Below are positions 25,524-33,859 of a stretch of DNA of 64,000 nucleotides, in pieces. The translations under genes were made by a program, and so were the position numbers. The stretch lies in the NCBI GenBank assembly GCA_017306415.1, contig JAFKIL010000001.1, positions 496,001 to 560,000 of the forward strand, given 5' to 3'. The first letter of the stretch is position 1. Every line of letters begins with the position of its first letter. The notes under the pieces were generated by a model that ran no database searches, had not been told where the DNA came from, and was given only the letters and a program-made list of their open reading frames with translations. Source of the stretch: Microbacterium sp. (lineage in GTDB: Bacteria; Actinomycetota; Actinomycetes; Actinomycetales; Microbacteriaceae).

Positions 25524-27195
25524 GGGTGAGCTTGCGATAAGCGGAACGGTGCGGCTTGGCCGCCTCCGGTCCGAGGCGTTCGATCTTGTTCTCCTCGTAC
25601 GCCTCGAAGTTGCCCTCGAACCAATACCACTTGTCCGGATCGGTGTCGGTGCCCTCGTAGGCGAGGATGTGCGTCGCGATGCGATCCAGGAACCACCGGT
25701 CGTGGGTGATCACCACGGCGCATCCGGGGAACTCGAGCAGCGCGTTCTCCAGGGACTGCAGCGTCTCGACGTCCAAGTCGTTCGTCGGCTCGTCGAGAAG
25801 GAGGAGATTGCCGCCTTCTTTGAGCGTCAAGGCCAGGTTGAGGCGGTTGCGCTCTCCACCGGAGAGCACGCCAGCCTTCTTCTGCTGGTCGGGACCCTTG
25901 AATCCGAACTTCGACACATACGCCCGTGAGGGAATCTCGGTCTTACCCACGGTGATGATGTCGAGCCCGTCCGAGACGACCTCCCACAGGGTCTTGGTGG
26001 GATCGATGTTCGCGCGCGACTGGTCGACGTAACTGATCTTGACCGTCTCGCCGATCTTGAGATCTCCGCCGTCGAGCGGCTCGAGACCGACGATTGTCTT
26101 GAAGAGCGTCGTCTTGCCGACGCCGTTCGGGCCGATGACACCGACGATGCCGTTCGGCGGGAGACTGAAGCCGAGTCCGTCGATGAGCGAGCGGCCGTCG
26201 AAGCCCTTCTGCAGATTCTTGGCCTCGATGACCACGCTGCCGAGCCGCGGCCCCGGGGGGATCGTGATCTCCTCGAAATCGAGTTTGCGCGTACGGTCAG
26301 CCTCAGCCGCCATCTCCTCGTAGCGGGCCAGGCGAGCCTTCGACTTCGCCTGTCGGCCCTTCGCGTTCGACCGGACCCAGTCGAGCTCGTCGGCGAGTCG
26401 CTTCGCGAGCTTGGCATCCTTCTTGCCTTGGATCGCCAGACGCTCGGCCTTCTTCTCGAGGTACGTGGAGTAGTTGCCCTCGTACCCGATCAGGCGACCG
26501 CGATCTACCTCGGCGATCCACTCCGCGACGTTGTCGAGGAAGTACCGATCATGCGTGATCGCGATCACGGCGCCGGGGTACTTCTGGAGGTGCTGTTCGA
26601 GCCAGAGCACGCTCTCCGCGTCGAGATGGTTGGTCGGCTCATCGAGCAGGAGCAGATCCGGCTTCTGGAGCAAAAGCTTCGTCAGGGCGACACGTCGCTT
26701 CTCGCCACCCGACAACGGGCCGATCTCGGTATCGCCGGGCGGCGTGCGCAGCGCGTCCATCGCCTGCTCGAGCTGCGAATCGAGGTCCCAGCCATCCGCG
26801 GCGTCGATCTCCTCCTGCAAGACGCCCATCTCGGCGAGCAACGCATCGAAGTCCGCGTCCGGGTCGGCCATCAGGCCGGAGATCTCGTTGAACCGATCGA
26901 CCTTCGCCTTGATGGCGATACCCTCCTGGATGTTCTCCAGCACCGTCTTCGACTCGTCCAGCTCCGGCTCCTGCATGAGGATGCCCACGCTGAAGCCGGG
27001 CGACAGCTTCGCTTCGCCGTTCGACGGTTGGTCGAGCCCGGCCATGATCTTGAGGATCGTGGACTTCCCCGCGCCGTTCGGGCCGACCATGCCGATCTTG
27101 GCCCCCGGCAGGAACGCCATCGTCACATCGTCGAGGATCAGCTTGTCGCCGACCGTCTTGCGGGCACGGACCATCTGGTAGATGTACTCAGCCAC
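25516..27195 (-). CDS. ettA: Energy-dependent translational throttle protein (ABC-F ATPase)
   Basis: 559 residues and no membrane helices. Two ABC modules carry Walker A GPNGAGKST and GPNGVGKTT, signature LSGGEKRRV and LSGGERNRL, and Walker B LLLDEPTNHLD and LLLDEPTNDLD; the P-site tRNA-interaction linker and the arm lie between. EttA binds the ribosomal E site and gates elongation by ADP/ATP ratio. The start is GTG (GTG GCT GAG TAC ATC). A 15-nt copy of this start region, preserving an ATG, lies ~370 bp upstream at 27549-27563, which suggests an insertion displaced the original leader. Confidence 0.94.
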   Translation of the reverse strand: MAEYIYQMVRARKTVGDKLILDDVTMAFLPGAKIGMVGPNGAGKSTILKIMAGLDQPSNGEAKLSPGFSVGILMQEPELDESKTVLENIQEGIAIKAKVDRFNEISGLMADPDADFDALLAEMGVLQEEIDAADGWDLDSQLEQAMDALRTPPGDTEIGPLSGGEKRRVALTKLLLQKPDLLLLDEPTNHLDAESVLWLEQHLQKYPGAVIAITHDRYFLDNVAEWIAEVDRGRLIGYEGNYSTYLEKKAERLAIQGKKDAKLAKRLADELDWVRSNAKGRQAKSKARLARYEEMAAEADRTRKLDFEEITIPPGPRLGSVVIEAKNLQKGFDGRSLIDGLGFSLPPNGIVGVIGPNGVGKTTLFKTIVGLEPLDGGDLKIGETVKISYVDQSRANIDPTKTLWEVVSDGLDIITVGKTEIPSRAYVSKFGFKGPDQQKKAGVLSGGERNRLNLALTLKEGGNLLLLDEPTNDLDVETLQSLENALLEFPGCAVVITHDRWFLDRIATHILAYEGTDTDPDKWYWFEGNFEAYEENKIERLGPEAAKPHRSAYRKLTRD

Positions 27196-27563
27196 GATGT
27201 TTAAACACTCTCCAAATCAATACCTCGACTCAAGACTCAGGCCACACGCTTCGCGGACCGCACAGCTGATCGTGCTCGACACGCAACGACACCGGAAACG
27301 ATGATCATCACCAGTCCGAGCGCCGACAGAGCCGATCCCCAAAGAAACCAGTCAGTCGCCAGGCTGCGGGGAGCCTGCCACATGAGGGACGTCCATAGGA
27401 GGTAGAACCCGACGGCGCCAATCAGGACTCCCGCGATCCCGGTCGCCCACGCCACAACCACTGGTGGTGATGGTTTGCGCATGGCATCCAGCTTAGACAG
27501 GCCGAGCGAGGCGCTCGGCACGATCCCGGCGTAGCAATAGGTGATGTCAGATGTACTCAGCCA
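27180..27563 (-). repeat. 15-nt direct repeats at the ettA start flanking a ~354-bp segment
   Basis: AGATGTACTCAGCCA occurs at 27180-27194, covering codons 1-5 of ettA, and again at 27549-27563. In the outer copy the same codons follow an ATG but run into TGA. The segment between holds a small membrane-protein gene and is visibly less GC-rich than its surroundings. It looks like an insertion or duplication event placed exactly at the ettA start codon. Confidence 0.65.
27237..27482 (-). CDS. Small two-helix membrane protein of unknown function
   Basis: 81 residues, MRKPSPPVVVAWATGIAGVL onward. Two clear membrane helices are seen (about 9-31 and 48-68: GSALSALGLVMIIVSGVVA), with a basic cytoplasmic C-terminus. 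I recognise no family. It sits within the direct-repeat-bounded segment upstream of ettA and is read in the same direction, with 41 bp to the ettA start, so its transcript probably reads through into ettA. Confidence 0.55.
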   Translation of the reverse strand: MRKPSPPVVVAWATGIAGVLIGAVGFYLLWTSLMWQAPRSLATDWFLWGSALSALGLVMIIVSGVVACRARSAVRSAKRVA

Positions 27564-27613
27564 TAACCAACCCAGTCTACGGGCGGACGGAGTGCCTTCC
27601 CGCCGTGCCCGGA

Positions 27614-28126
27614 TCACCAGTCGATGGGACGGGTCTTCCCCAGGAGGCAGCGCCCGTCGCCGAGGACCGGGAGCACCCGTGTGACCGGACTGCCGGTCGC
27701 AGGTCCGACCTGGCCGACGAGGCACTGCTCGTCCTTCCACAGAACCGAGAACTGGATGCTCTCTGCGGGGTTGCCCACCGTGGAGGTGTCTTCGGTGACC
27801 TGCATGGCCTTCTTGTCGAATCCCACACCGACGAGAGCGTCGATGTACGCCCGACCCTCGGCGCGATGCGACCCCGCCCACACGGACTGGGTGACGCGCG
27901 TGAAGACGGGGAGGTTCTCCGCCGCGGTGCCGTCGGGGACGAGCTCGGCGATCGCCGACGCCGACGCAGAGGGCGTCGCGGACTGGCCGGAGGGTGCAGG
28001 ACTCGCCGGCGTGGTCGCCGGGGACGCCGCTGTACCCGTGCATCCCGTCAGGGTGAGCGCGGCGGCGCCGAGCACGATCGCTGTGACCCAGGCTGCGCGC
28101 GCAGAAGTTCGGGTGTGCCGGGCCAT
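27614..28126 (-). CDS. Secreted lipoprotein (DUF6993-like)
   Basis: 170 residues. A signal peptide with lipobox ends at LTLTGC (Cys ~29), followed by a Ser/Thr/Pro/Ala linker (about 30-60) typical of actinobacterial lipoproteins. The C-terminal globular part (FTRVTQSVWAGSHRAEGRAY to CLLGKTRPIDW) carries two Cys that may pair. It resembles an actinobacterial family annotated DUF6993; no function is known to me. It lies 43 bp after the SSB gene on the same strand. Confidence 0.75.
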   Translation of the reverse strand: MARHTRTSARAAWVTAIVLGAAALTLTGCTGTAASPATTPASPAPSGQSATPSASASAIAELVPDGTAAENLPVFTRVTQSVWAGSHRAEGRAYIDALVGVGFDKKAMQVTEDTSTVGNPAESIQFSVLWKDEQCLVGQVGPATGSPVTRVLPVLGDGRCLLGKTRPIDW

Positions 28127-28169
28127 CCCCCGAGTCTACGGCGGGGCGAGCTGGGTGGCTGCCGACAGC

Positions 28170-28703
28170 TCAGAACGGGATGTCGTCCTTCGCCATAGGC
28201 CGCTGCGGGACTGCCGCCGCCGGAACCGCAGCAGGCGCACCCCAGTCCCCGCCACCCGCCGACGGTGGCGTGGCCCATGCGTCACCGGCTTCCGGCGGGA
28301 CGGCAGCCACCTCACCGGCATCGTCGCGGTGAACGCCGTCGCCGGGCCGCAATGCGCGTTCGAACGTCGTCGTCCCCCACCGCAAATCGTGCCCGATCGC
28401 TTCGGCGTCGATCTCGACACTGAGTCCGCGCTTCGCGGTGGTCTCCCACTCGCGGAGGCGGAGTCGGCCGGTCAGGATGATCCGCTCGCCCTTGTGGAGC
28501 GATGCTCCCACGTGTTCGGCGAGTTGCCGGAAGGCGGACACCGAGTACCAGTTCGTCGACGTCTCGATCCATTCGTTCTTCGCCCTGTCGAAGTGCCGCT
28601 GACTGCTCGCGAGCCGGAAGGTCGTGACGGGGATCCCGGTCCCGGTCCGACGGCGCTCCGGCTCGGTTGCGACATTGCCGGTGATGGTGATCAGATCGCT
28701 CAT
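28170..28703 (-). CDS. ssb: Single-stranded DNA-binding protein (accessory type)
   Basis: 177 residues. An OB-fold of ~110 residues (ITITGNVATEPERRRTG, FRLASSQRHFDRAKNEWIE, GERIILTGRLRLREWE) is followed by a Gly/Ala/Pro-rich tail ending MAKDDIPF, the acidic tip that recruits partner proteins. It is not next to rpsF/rpsR, where the replicative ssb usually lies, so it is probably a second paralogue such as the SsbB type used under stress or in competence. That last point is inference. Confidence 0.87.
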   Translation of the reverse strand: MSDLITITGNVATEPERRRTGTGIPVTTFRLASSQRHFDRAKNEWIETSTNWYSVSAFRQLAEHVGASLHKGERIILTGRLRLREWETTAKRGLSVEIDAEAIGHDLRWGTTTFERALRPGDGVHRDDAGEVAAVPPEAGDAWATPPSAGGGDWGAPAAVPAAAVPQRPMAKDDIPF

Positions 28704-28931
28704 TTCGCTCCTCTCGACACCGAGGTCGGTCCTCGGGCGCTCCGGTGCCCGAGTGCCCGTCGGACACCGGAGCCGTGTCTCACTCTGGCCGGCGATGCGC
28801 GTGCGCGACCGCTGCCCAGAGGTCGCTGTGGATGGGCGATCCGCTGTCCTGTGCTGGGGAGGAGAAGGCCGGCGCCGAGCGCATCGGCGGATGTCGGAGG
28901 GCGAAGATAGCTTCGATTCGAGGAGGAACGA

Positions 28932-29195
28932 ATGTCACTGACCGTCGCACCGGCATCCATTCAGACACCGGCATTGCGCCGAGGAACACCGCTGCAGCTC
29001 GTCGCCGTGGGAAACGGTCGCTGGCGGGTCATCGACGCCGCCGGCCGGATCGCCGGCCATCTCGACGCTCTGATCGACCCGCGAGGTGTGCGCTACCGCG
29101 CTCGGCGCTATCACCCGGGGTCCCGAGCGTTCCGCGATCTCGGCGACTTCTGGTCAGCCGACGACGCGGTTGATTGTCTGAGGTTCGCGCGCTGA
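28932..29195 (+). CDS. Small conserved protein of unknown function
   Basis: 87 residues with a strong site GAGGAGG before the ATG. The middle reads LQLVAVGNGRWRVIDAAGRIAGHLDAL and then RYRARRYHPGSRAFRDLGDFWSADDAVDCLRFAR, an arrangement of beta strands plus a helix that recalls small actinobacterial proteins without known function. It is divergent from ssb by 228 bp of non-coding sequence in which I see no clear motif. Confidence 0.65.
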   Translation: MSLTVAPASIQTPALRRGTPLQLVAVGNGRWRVIDAAGRIAGHLDALIDPRGVRYRARRYHPGSRAFRDLGDFWSADDAVDCLRFAR

Positions 29196-29208
29196 CCGGG
29201 TCAGCCGT

Positions 29209-30642
29209 CTATACGAGAGCGTCGTACGTCTCCAGTAGCGCGATCGGGGCTCCCGTGCGCACGCGCTCCCAGGACGCTTCCAGAATGGCCGCGGCTCGCT
29301 CGAGGTCCTGTGCCGGCGCCGTGAACGGAATCCGCAGCCGGCGCTCGTGGCCACCGTCGACCCCGAACCGCGGCCCCGCAGACAAGAGCAACCCGGAGGA
29401 CCGGGCGTCCATCACCAACGGCGCACTGAGCGGGGCCGGGAGATCGACCCATAGCGACATGCCGCCGTCCACGTCGGGCACGCGCCAGGAGGGCAGACGC
29501 GCCCGCAGTGCGGCCGCCACCGCATCACGTCCGGTGCGGAGCAGATGCGACCGCTGCGGCAGGATATCGTCCAGACGTTCGACCAGGACTTCCGCGATGG
29601 CCTGCTCCAGTTCAGGGGTTCCGAGGTCGTGCGCGGATCGGGCCACCGCGAGCCGCCGCACCACTTCCACGTCCGCGCGGATCCAGCCGACGCGCAGTCC
29701 GCCCCACACCGTCTTGCCGAGCGACCCCACCCTCAGCACCTTCGTTCGCGCGGAGCGATCGGCGCCGAACGGGACGGGCGTCGCCGCTCGGTCGATGTCG
29801 AGGTCGGCGGTGGTCTCGTCGACGACCACGACCGAGCCGGCGCGCGTCGCGGCGTCGAGGATGACCGTGCGCTCGTCCGGCGACATCGTCCGCCCGGTCG
29901 GGTTCTGAAAGTCGGGCATCAGGTACGCAAGTGTGGGCAGCGTCCGTGAGAAGACCTGGGCGGCGCGGTCCAGATCCCACCCGTCGTCGGTCGTCACGGG
30001 CACGCTCACGAGCCGCGCTCCCGCGCGCCGCAGCGCCTCGGCGGCATGTGGATAGGTCGGCGTCTCGATCGCCACGCGCTCGCCGCGGCGCACGAGCACC
30101 GACGCGAGCAGATGAATCGCGCTCTGGGCGCCGGTGGTGACGAGGATCTGCTCCACCGAGGTGGGCAGACCTCGTCGTGAGTATCGGTCCGCGATCGCCT
30201 TTCGCAGCCCTTCGCGCCCCACGACGTCATATCCGGACCGCGAGATGATGCGACTCGCGGAACCTGTCACCTCGGACACGACGCCCGCGAGTCCTGGCCA
30301 CGCCGGCGGGCTCGCCTGCTGGAGGTCGATACTCTCCACGCCGCCGACAGCGGCCGGCCATGTCGAGTCCCTGGCGAGTGGCAGCGTCACGCTTCCCGAG
30401 CCCCGGAGACTCTCGATGTGGCCGGTGTCGCGCAGACTGCGATAGGCGGCGGCGACGGTCGTCCGGCTCACGGCGAGAGCCGATGCGAGCTCTCGCTCGG
30501 CGGGCAGTGCGGTCCCCGGTGCGACGCGACTGTCCAGACAGAGCAGCCGCACGCCGTCCGCCAGGGCTTCGTACGCGGGCTCCCGAGAACGCCACGCACC
30601 GAGAAGGGCGCTGAGTGCGCGGGCGGAGATGCGCGAATCCAC
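29209..30642 (-). CDS. MocR-type (GntR-aminotransferase) regulator, YczR-like
   Basis: 477 residues from the GTG at 30642. The N-terminal winged helix is GTALPAERELASALAVSRTTVAAAYRSLRD. The C-terminal ~380 residues are a fold-type I aminotransferase with VVVDETTADLDID and the PLP lysine in VGSLGKTVWGGLRVGW. MocR proteins sense PLP or amino compounds and control adjacent genes. Its divergent neighbour is a YczE membrane protein, the standard pairing of YczR, and a perfect 9-bp palindrome lies between the two starts. An ATG-less longer frame (to 30705) would cross the palindrome and is rejected. Confidence 0.88.
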   Translation of the reverse strand: MDSRISARALSALLGAWRSREPAYEALADGVRLLCLDSRVAPGTALPAERELASALAVSRTTVAAAYRSLRDTGHIESLRGSGSVTLPLARDSTWPAAVGGVESIDLQQASPPAWPGLAGVVSEVTGSASRIISRSGYDVVGREGLRKAIADRYSRRGLPTSVEQILVTTGAQSAIHLLASVLVRRGERVAIETPTYPHAAEALRRAGARLVSVPVTTDDGWDLDRAAQVFSRTLPTLAYLMPDFQNPTGRTMSPDERTVILDAATRAGSVVVVDETTADLDIDRAATPVPFGADRSARTKVLRVGSLGKTVWGGLRVGWIRADVEVVRRLAVARSAHDLGTPELEQAIAEVLVERLDDILPQRSHLLRTGRDAVAAALRARLPSWRVPDVDGGMSLWVDLPAPLSAPLVMDARSSGLLLSAGPRFGVDGGHERRLRIPFTAPAQDLERAAAILEASWERVRTGAPIALLETYDALV

Positions 30643-30659
30643 GGATCCACCATAACCGG

Positions 30660-30684
30660 ATTGGCATTCTCCGCAAATGCCAAT
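30660..30684. promoter_or_regulatory. Perfect palindrome between MocR and YczE genes (putative operator)
   Basis: ATTGGCATT, 7 nt, AATGCCAAT: 9-bp perfect arms, AT-rich against the high-GC background. It lies 17 bp upstream of the MocR gene start and 19 bp upstream of the yczE start. Position and symmetry fit a dimeric regulator's operator controlling both divergent genes. Confidence 0.7.
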
Positions 30685-30703
30685 TCTACGATGAGATGAC
30701 TTC

Positions 30704-31351
30704 ATGACACGAAGGATCGTCCAACTCCTCGTCGGCCTCGTCCTCTACGGCGCGGGCTGTGCGCTCACGCTCGAGGCCGGGTTCGGCGTGGATCCGTGGA
30801 CGGTCTTCGCGCAGGGACTGTCCATTCACACCGGTATCGGTATCGGCTGGATCACCAACATCGTCGGCTTCCTCGTCCTGCTCCTCTGGATCCCCCTCCG
30901 TCAGCGCCCCGGGATCGGCACCGTGGCGAACATCCTTCTCGTGGGCACGAGCATCCAGGCGACGCTCGCCGTCGTTCCACCCGTCCAAGGGGTCGTCCCT
31001 CGCATCGCCGTGTTCGTGGCGGGCGTCGTGAGTGTCGCGTTCGCGAGCGGGCTCTACATCGGCGCACGGTTCGGACCGGGACCCCGCGACGGCCTCATGA
31101 CGGGGATGCACGCCCGGCTCGGATGGCCCGTCTGGCTCTGCCGCGCGAGCGTCGAGGTGACCGTGCTCATCGCGGGATGGCTTCTCGGCGGCACGGTCGG
31201 CGTCGGGACCCTTGTCTTCGCGGCGAGCATCGGCCCGCTCGTTCACCTCGCGCTCCCCCTGCTCGACACGCGGCGCGTGTCGAGCCGAGCTGCGCTTCGC
31301 TCGTCGACCGCGGGAGCCGCCGTCGCAGGGGACGGCAGCGGTCGCTCCTGA
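30704..31351 (+). CDS. yczE: YczE/YyaS/YitT-family membrane protein
   Basis: 215 residues with about five membrane helices: IVQLLVGLVLYGAGCALTLEAGFGVDPWTV, IGWITNIVGFLVLLLWIPL, GTVANILLVGTSIQATLAVV and others. The segment FGPGPRDGLMTGMH is a YczE hallmark. Its transport role is unknown; a link to vitamin B6 or a PLP-related ligand is suggested by the co-occurring MocR regulator. The C-terminus is a polar Ser/Arg/Ala tail. The start lies 19 bp past the palindrome. Confidence 0.85.
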   Translation: MTRRIVQLLVGLVLYGAGCALTLEAGFGVDPWTVFAQGLSIHTGIGIGWITNIVGFLVLLLWIPLRQRPGIGTVANILLVGTSIQATLAVVPPVQGVVPRIAVFVAGVVSVAFASGLYIGARFGPGPRDGLMTGMHARLGWPVWLCRASVEVTVLIAGWLLGGTVGVGTLVFAASIGPLVHLALPLLDTRRVSSRAALRSSTAGAAVAGDGSGRS

Positions 31352-31366
31352 GGGCGCGTCCGCGTC

Positions 31367-31579
31367 TCAGTGCTCGCGGAACTCGGGCCAATCGCTGCCG
31401 GGCGTCATGCTGGCATGGAGGGCGTTCTTGGCGATCTCCATGGTGGGATAGCACCCAGCAGCAGCCTGCGCACCGGCCATCGTGACGGTGAAGCCCCGTT
31501 CGTCCCGCCGGATGCTCCCGACCACCCCCGAACGTCCGTATGCGACCCAGATCGTGTGACGAATGTCGGTCGTGCTCAT
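31367..31579 (-). CDS. Small conserved protein of unknown function
   Basis: 70 residues: MSTTDIRHTIWVAYGRSGVV, then a two-strand segment RRDERGFTVTMAGAQAAAGC and a helix YPTMEIAKNALHASM ending GSDWPEFREH. Third-position bias and a reasonable site before the ATG support it. Similar small proteins occur across Microbacteriaceae; no activity is known to me. It is convergent with yczE. Confidence 0.65.
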   Translation of the reverse strand: MSTTDIRHTIWVAYGRSGVVGSIRRDERGFTVTMAGAQAAAGCYPTMEIAKNALHASMTPGSDWPEFREH

Positions 31580-31685
31580 GTCCGCTCCCTCCGACTCCGC
31601 CGAGGCTACGCTCCTCCGACGCGGCGCGCCAGAGGCGGACGGGTACCTGTCCCGCCGTCGGCACCGGTAGCCTGTATGGGTCCTT

Positions 31686-31758
31686 CCCTCCGTAGCTCAG
31701 GGGACAGAGCGAGCGGTTTCTACCCGCAAGGTCGGGGGTTCGAATCCTCCCGGGGGGG
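31686..31758 (+). tRNA. tRNA-Arg(TCT)
   Basis: Acceptor CCCTCCG/CGGGGGG (one T-G pair), D-arm GCTCAGGGGACAGAGC, anticodon loop TTTCTAC with TCT, T-arm GGGGGTTCGAATCCTCC; discriminator G, CCA not encoded. A small perfect hairpin (8-bp arms, 3-nt loop) at 31830-31848 may end the transcript. Confidence 0.93.
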
Positions 31759-31829
31759 CGCTGTGATGAGTCGCGAGTGGCGTGCGCGTCGCTGGGTTCC
31801 GTGCGCATCGTCCGCTCCTCCCCACCGAG

Positions 31830-31848
31830 GACCCGAGGTCCTCGGGTC
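31830..31848 (+). terminator. Small hairpin after tRNA-Arg
   Basis: GACCCGAG, 3-nt loop, CTCGGGTC. It lies 72 bp after tRNA-Arg and 55 bp before orn. No U-tract. It may terminate the tRNA transcript. Confidence 0.4.
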
Positions 31849-31902
31849 CCACGATCCCCGCTCGCCGGGAGCCTCGTCCCGGCGCTTCATTAGGATGGGC
31901 GC

Positions 31903-32529
31903 ATGGTGGGAGCATCCGACAACGACCGACTCGTCTGGATCGACTGCGAGATGACGGGACTCGATCTCGACGTCGACGAGCTTGTCGAGATCGCCGTCGT
32001 CGTCACGGACTTCGAGCTGAACGTGCTGGACGAAGGCTTCCAGATCGTGATCAAGCCGGATCCGTCGGCGCTGGAGCACATGAACGAGTTCGTAACGAAC
32101 ATGCACAAGGCGTCCGGCCTGTTCGACGAGATCCCGCACGGGGTGAGTGTCGCGGAAGCCGAGTTCGAGGCGCTCGAGTACATCCAGCGCTTCGCCCCGA
32201 TCGAGGGGAAGGCGCCGCTCGCAGGCAACACGATCGGCACCGATCGGATGTTCCTGGCGAAGTACATGCCGCGCGTCGACCGGTGGCTGCACTATCGGAA
32301 TGTCGACGTGTCGAGCATCAAGGAGCTGTCGCGTCGCTGGTATCCGCGCGTCTACATCCATGCCCCGTCGAAGCAGGGAGGGCACCGCGCCCTCGCCGAC
32401 ATCCGGGAATCCATCCGAGAGCTCGCCTATTACCGTGAGGCCGTGTTCGTTCCGCCTCCCGGTCCGAGCAGTGAGACCGCCAAAGCGGCAGCGGCCTCCG
32501 CGGTGTCTTCCTACGTGTCCGGGGTGTGA
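31903..32529 (+). CDS. orn: Oligoribonuclease (DEDDh 3'-5' exoribonuclease)
   Basis: 208 residues, the usual length. Exo I motif WIDCEMTGLDLDVDELVEIA carries the first Asp and Glu; exo II is near AGNTIGTDRMFLAKYMPRVD; exo III carries HRALADIRESIRELAYY (His and last Asp). It degrades di- to pentanucleotides left by RNases, including linearised cyclic-di-GMP. A strong site AGGATGGG lies before the ATG. tRNA-His follows directly. Confidence 0.96.
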   Translation: MVGASDNDRLVWIDCEMTGLDLDVDELVEIAVVVTDFELNVLDEGFQIVIKPDPSALEHMNEFVTNMHKASGLFDEIPHGVSVAEAEFEALEYIQRFAPIEGKAPLAGNTIGTDRMFLAKYMPRVDRWLHYRNVDVSSIKELSRRWYPRVYIHAPSKQGGHRALADIRESIRELAYYREAVFVPPPGPSSETAKAAAASAVSSYVSGV

Positions 32530-32565
32530 GAGAATCGTGTGGTTGTCCCGACGCGTCGGGACCAC

Positions 32566-32642
32566 GGTGGCTATAGCTCAGTCGGTAGAGCACCTGGTTG
32601 TGGTCCAGGGGGTCGCGGGTTCAAGTCCCGTTAGCCACCCCA
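32566..32642 (+). tRNA. tRNA-His(GTG)
   Basis: 77 nt including G-1 and an encoded CCA. Starting GGTGGCTATAGC and ending TTAGCCACCCCA, it follows the E. coli tRNA-His layout. The anticodon loop TTGTGGT contains GTG. G-1 pairs with C73 as needed by histidyl-tRNA synthetase. Confidence 0.96.
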
Positions 32643-32712
32643 CAGGCGGCCGTCCACCGATGGGAGCCGCGCCGCGGGTGGAATCCGTACACGGCCAGGC
32701 AGGCTTGTGATC

Positions 32713-33060
32713 ATGGACATGGATGCCGAGCGATTCGACGCCCTCGTCGTGGACGAGCTCGATGCTCTCCCGGACGATATGGTCGACGGGCTGGACAATG
32801 TGATATTCGTGACGGAGGACCGCCCGACGGACGGCACCCTGGACCTGCTCGGCCTCTACGAGGGTTGGTCGCTCCCGGAGCGGGATCGGTACGGCTCGGG
32901 CGAGCTGCCGGACCGCATCATCGTCTACCGCGAGCCCCACCTCGCGAACTGCGACGACGAGGAGACCCTGCGCGAAGAGGTCCACACGACGCTCGTCCAC
33001 GAGATCGCGCACTATTACGGGATCGACGACGCTCGTCTGCATGAATTGGGCTGGGCGTGA
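32713..33060 (+). CDS. Zincin-type metallopeptidase family protein
   Basis: 115 residues. The C-terminal helix VHTTLVHEIAHYYGIDDARLHELGW holds HExxH with a further Asp/Glu downstream, matching the small 'metallopeptidase family' (zincin_1). The N-terminal part is acidic. The physiological substrate is not known. Its stop overlaps the clpS start by 4 bp (GTGA), tying it to N-degron proteolysis by context. Alternative starts at 32707 (GTG) and 32719 (ATG) are possible. Confidence 0.85.
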   Translation: MDMDAERFDALVVDELDALPDDMVDGLDNVIFVTEDRPTDGTLDLLGLYEGWSLPERDRYGSGELPDRIIVYREPHLANCDDEETLREEVHTTLVHEIAHYYGIDDARLHELGWA

Positions 33061-33353
33061 GTCTGACGACGCCGGACATCCGGGAAGACGTCGAGTTCGA
33101 CACCTCATCCGACGCGGACAGGCCGTGGCAGACGGTGGTGTGGAACGATCCGGTGAATCTGATGAGCTACGTCGTCCACGTGTTCCGTCAGTACTTCGGA
33201 TTCTCCGTGGAAGAAGCCACGCGACTCATGCTGGCGGTTCACCACGATGGTCACGCTGTCGTGGCCGAGGGACCCCGCGAACAGATGGAGCTGCACACGA
33301 ACGCCATGCACGATTACGGACTCTGGGCGACGCTGCGCAAGGCGCCGCGATGA
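33057..33353 (+). CDS. clpS: ClpS adaptor of the N-end rule
   Basis: 98 residues. The binding pocket is seen in WQTVVWNDPVNLMSYVVHVFRQYFGFS and MLAVHHDGHAVVAEGPRE, where the Asn-Asp-x-x-N pattern and the downstream His contact N-degron residues. It hands substrates to ClpC/ClpA. The acidic N-terminal tail is typical. It overlaps the metallopeptidase gene before it and the DUF2017 gene after it (ATGA), so three proteins come from one tightly packed operon. Confidence 0.95.
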   Translation: MSLTTPDIREDVEFDTSSDADRPWQTVVWNDPVNLMSYVVHVFRQYFGFSVEEATRLMLAVHHDGHAVVAEGPREQMELHTNAMHDYGLWATLRKAPR

Positions 33354-33847
33354 CCGATCCGCACACCGTCATCCTGGAGATGACCCGGATCGAGGCCGGT
33401 CACCTCGCAGATCTGGTCGCCCAGTTCAGCGCACTTCTGCAGGACCGTGAAGCGTCCGTCGGCGGCGCACCGAGCGACCCCGCGCTCGCCCGCCTGGTCC
33501 CGGACGCCTATCCGGACGACGCCGAAGCCGCGCGTGAATTCCGCGACCTCACCGAAACCGCCCTGCTCCACCGTAGGGCCGAAGACGCCGCGACCGTGCT
33601 CGCCAGCATCGGGGTGGACACCACGAAGGATGCCTCCGCGGCGGACGCGCGCACCGCGCACGTCGTGCGGCTCGACCCCGAGCAGCTGAACGCGTGGCTC
33701 CGCACGCTCGCGGCCCTGCGGCTCGTCCTCGCGATACGTCTCGGAATCGATGACGAAGACGACCATGATGAGGACGATCCGCGATTCGGGGTCTACGACT
33801 GGCTGGGCTATCGACTGGAAGGGCTCGTCCACGCCGCGGAGGCCTGA
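33350..33847 (+). CDS. DUF2017 family protein
   Basis: 165 residues, starting MTDPHTVILEMTRIEAGHLA, with helices DLVAQFSALLQDRE and EFRDLTETALLHRRAEDAATV and a LNAWLRTLAALRLVLAIRLGI segment. The position after clpS is the usual one for DUF2017 in actinobacteria; role unknown, perhaps connected to Clp function. It overlaps clpS by 4 bp. Confidence 0.85.
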   Translation: MTDPHTVILEMTRIEAGHLADLVAQFSALLQDREASVGGAPSDPALARLVPDAYPDDAEAAREFRDLTETALLHRRAEDAATVLASIGVDTTKDASAADARTAHVVRLDPEQLNAWLRTLAALRLVLAIRLGIDDEDDHDEDDPRFGVYDWLGYRLEGLVHAAEA

Positions 33848-33859
33848 GGAGGCGAGACC

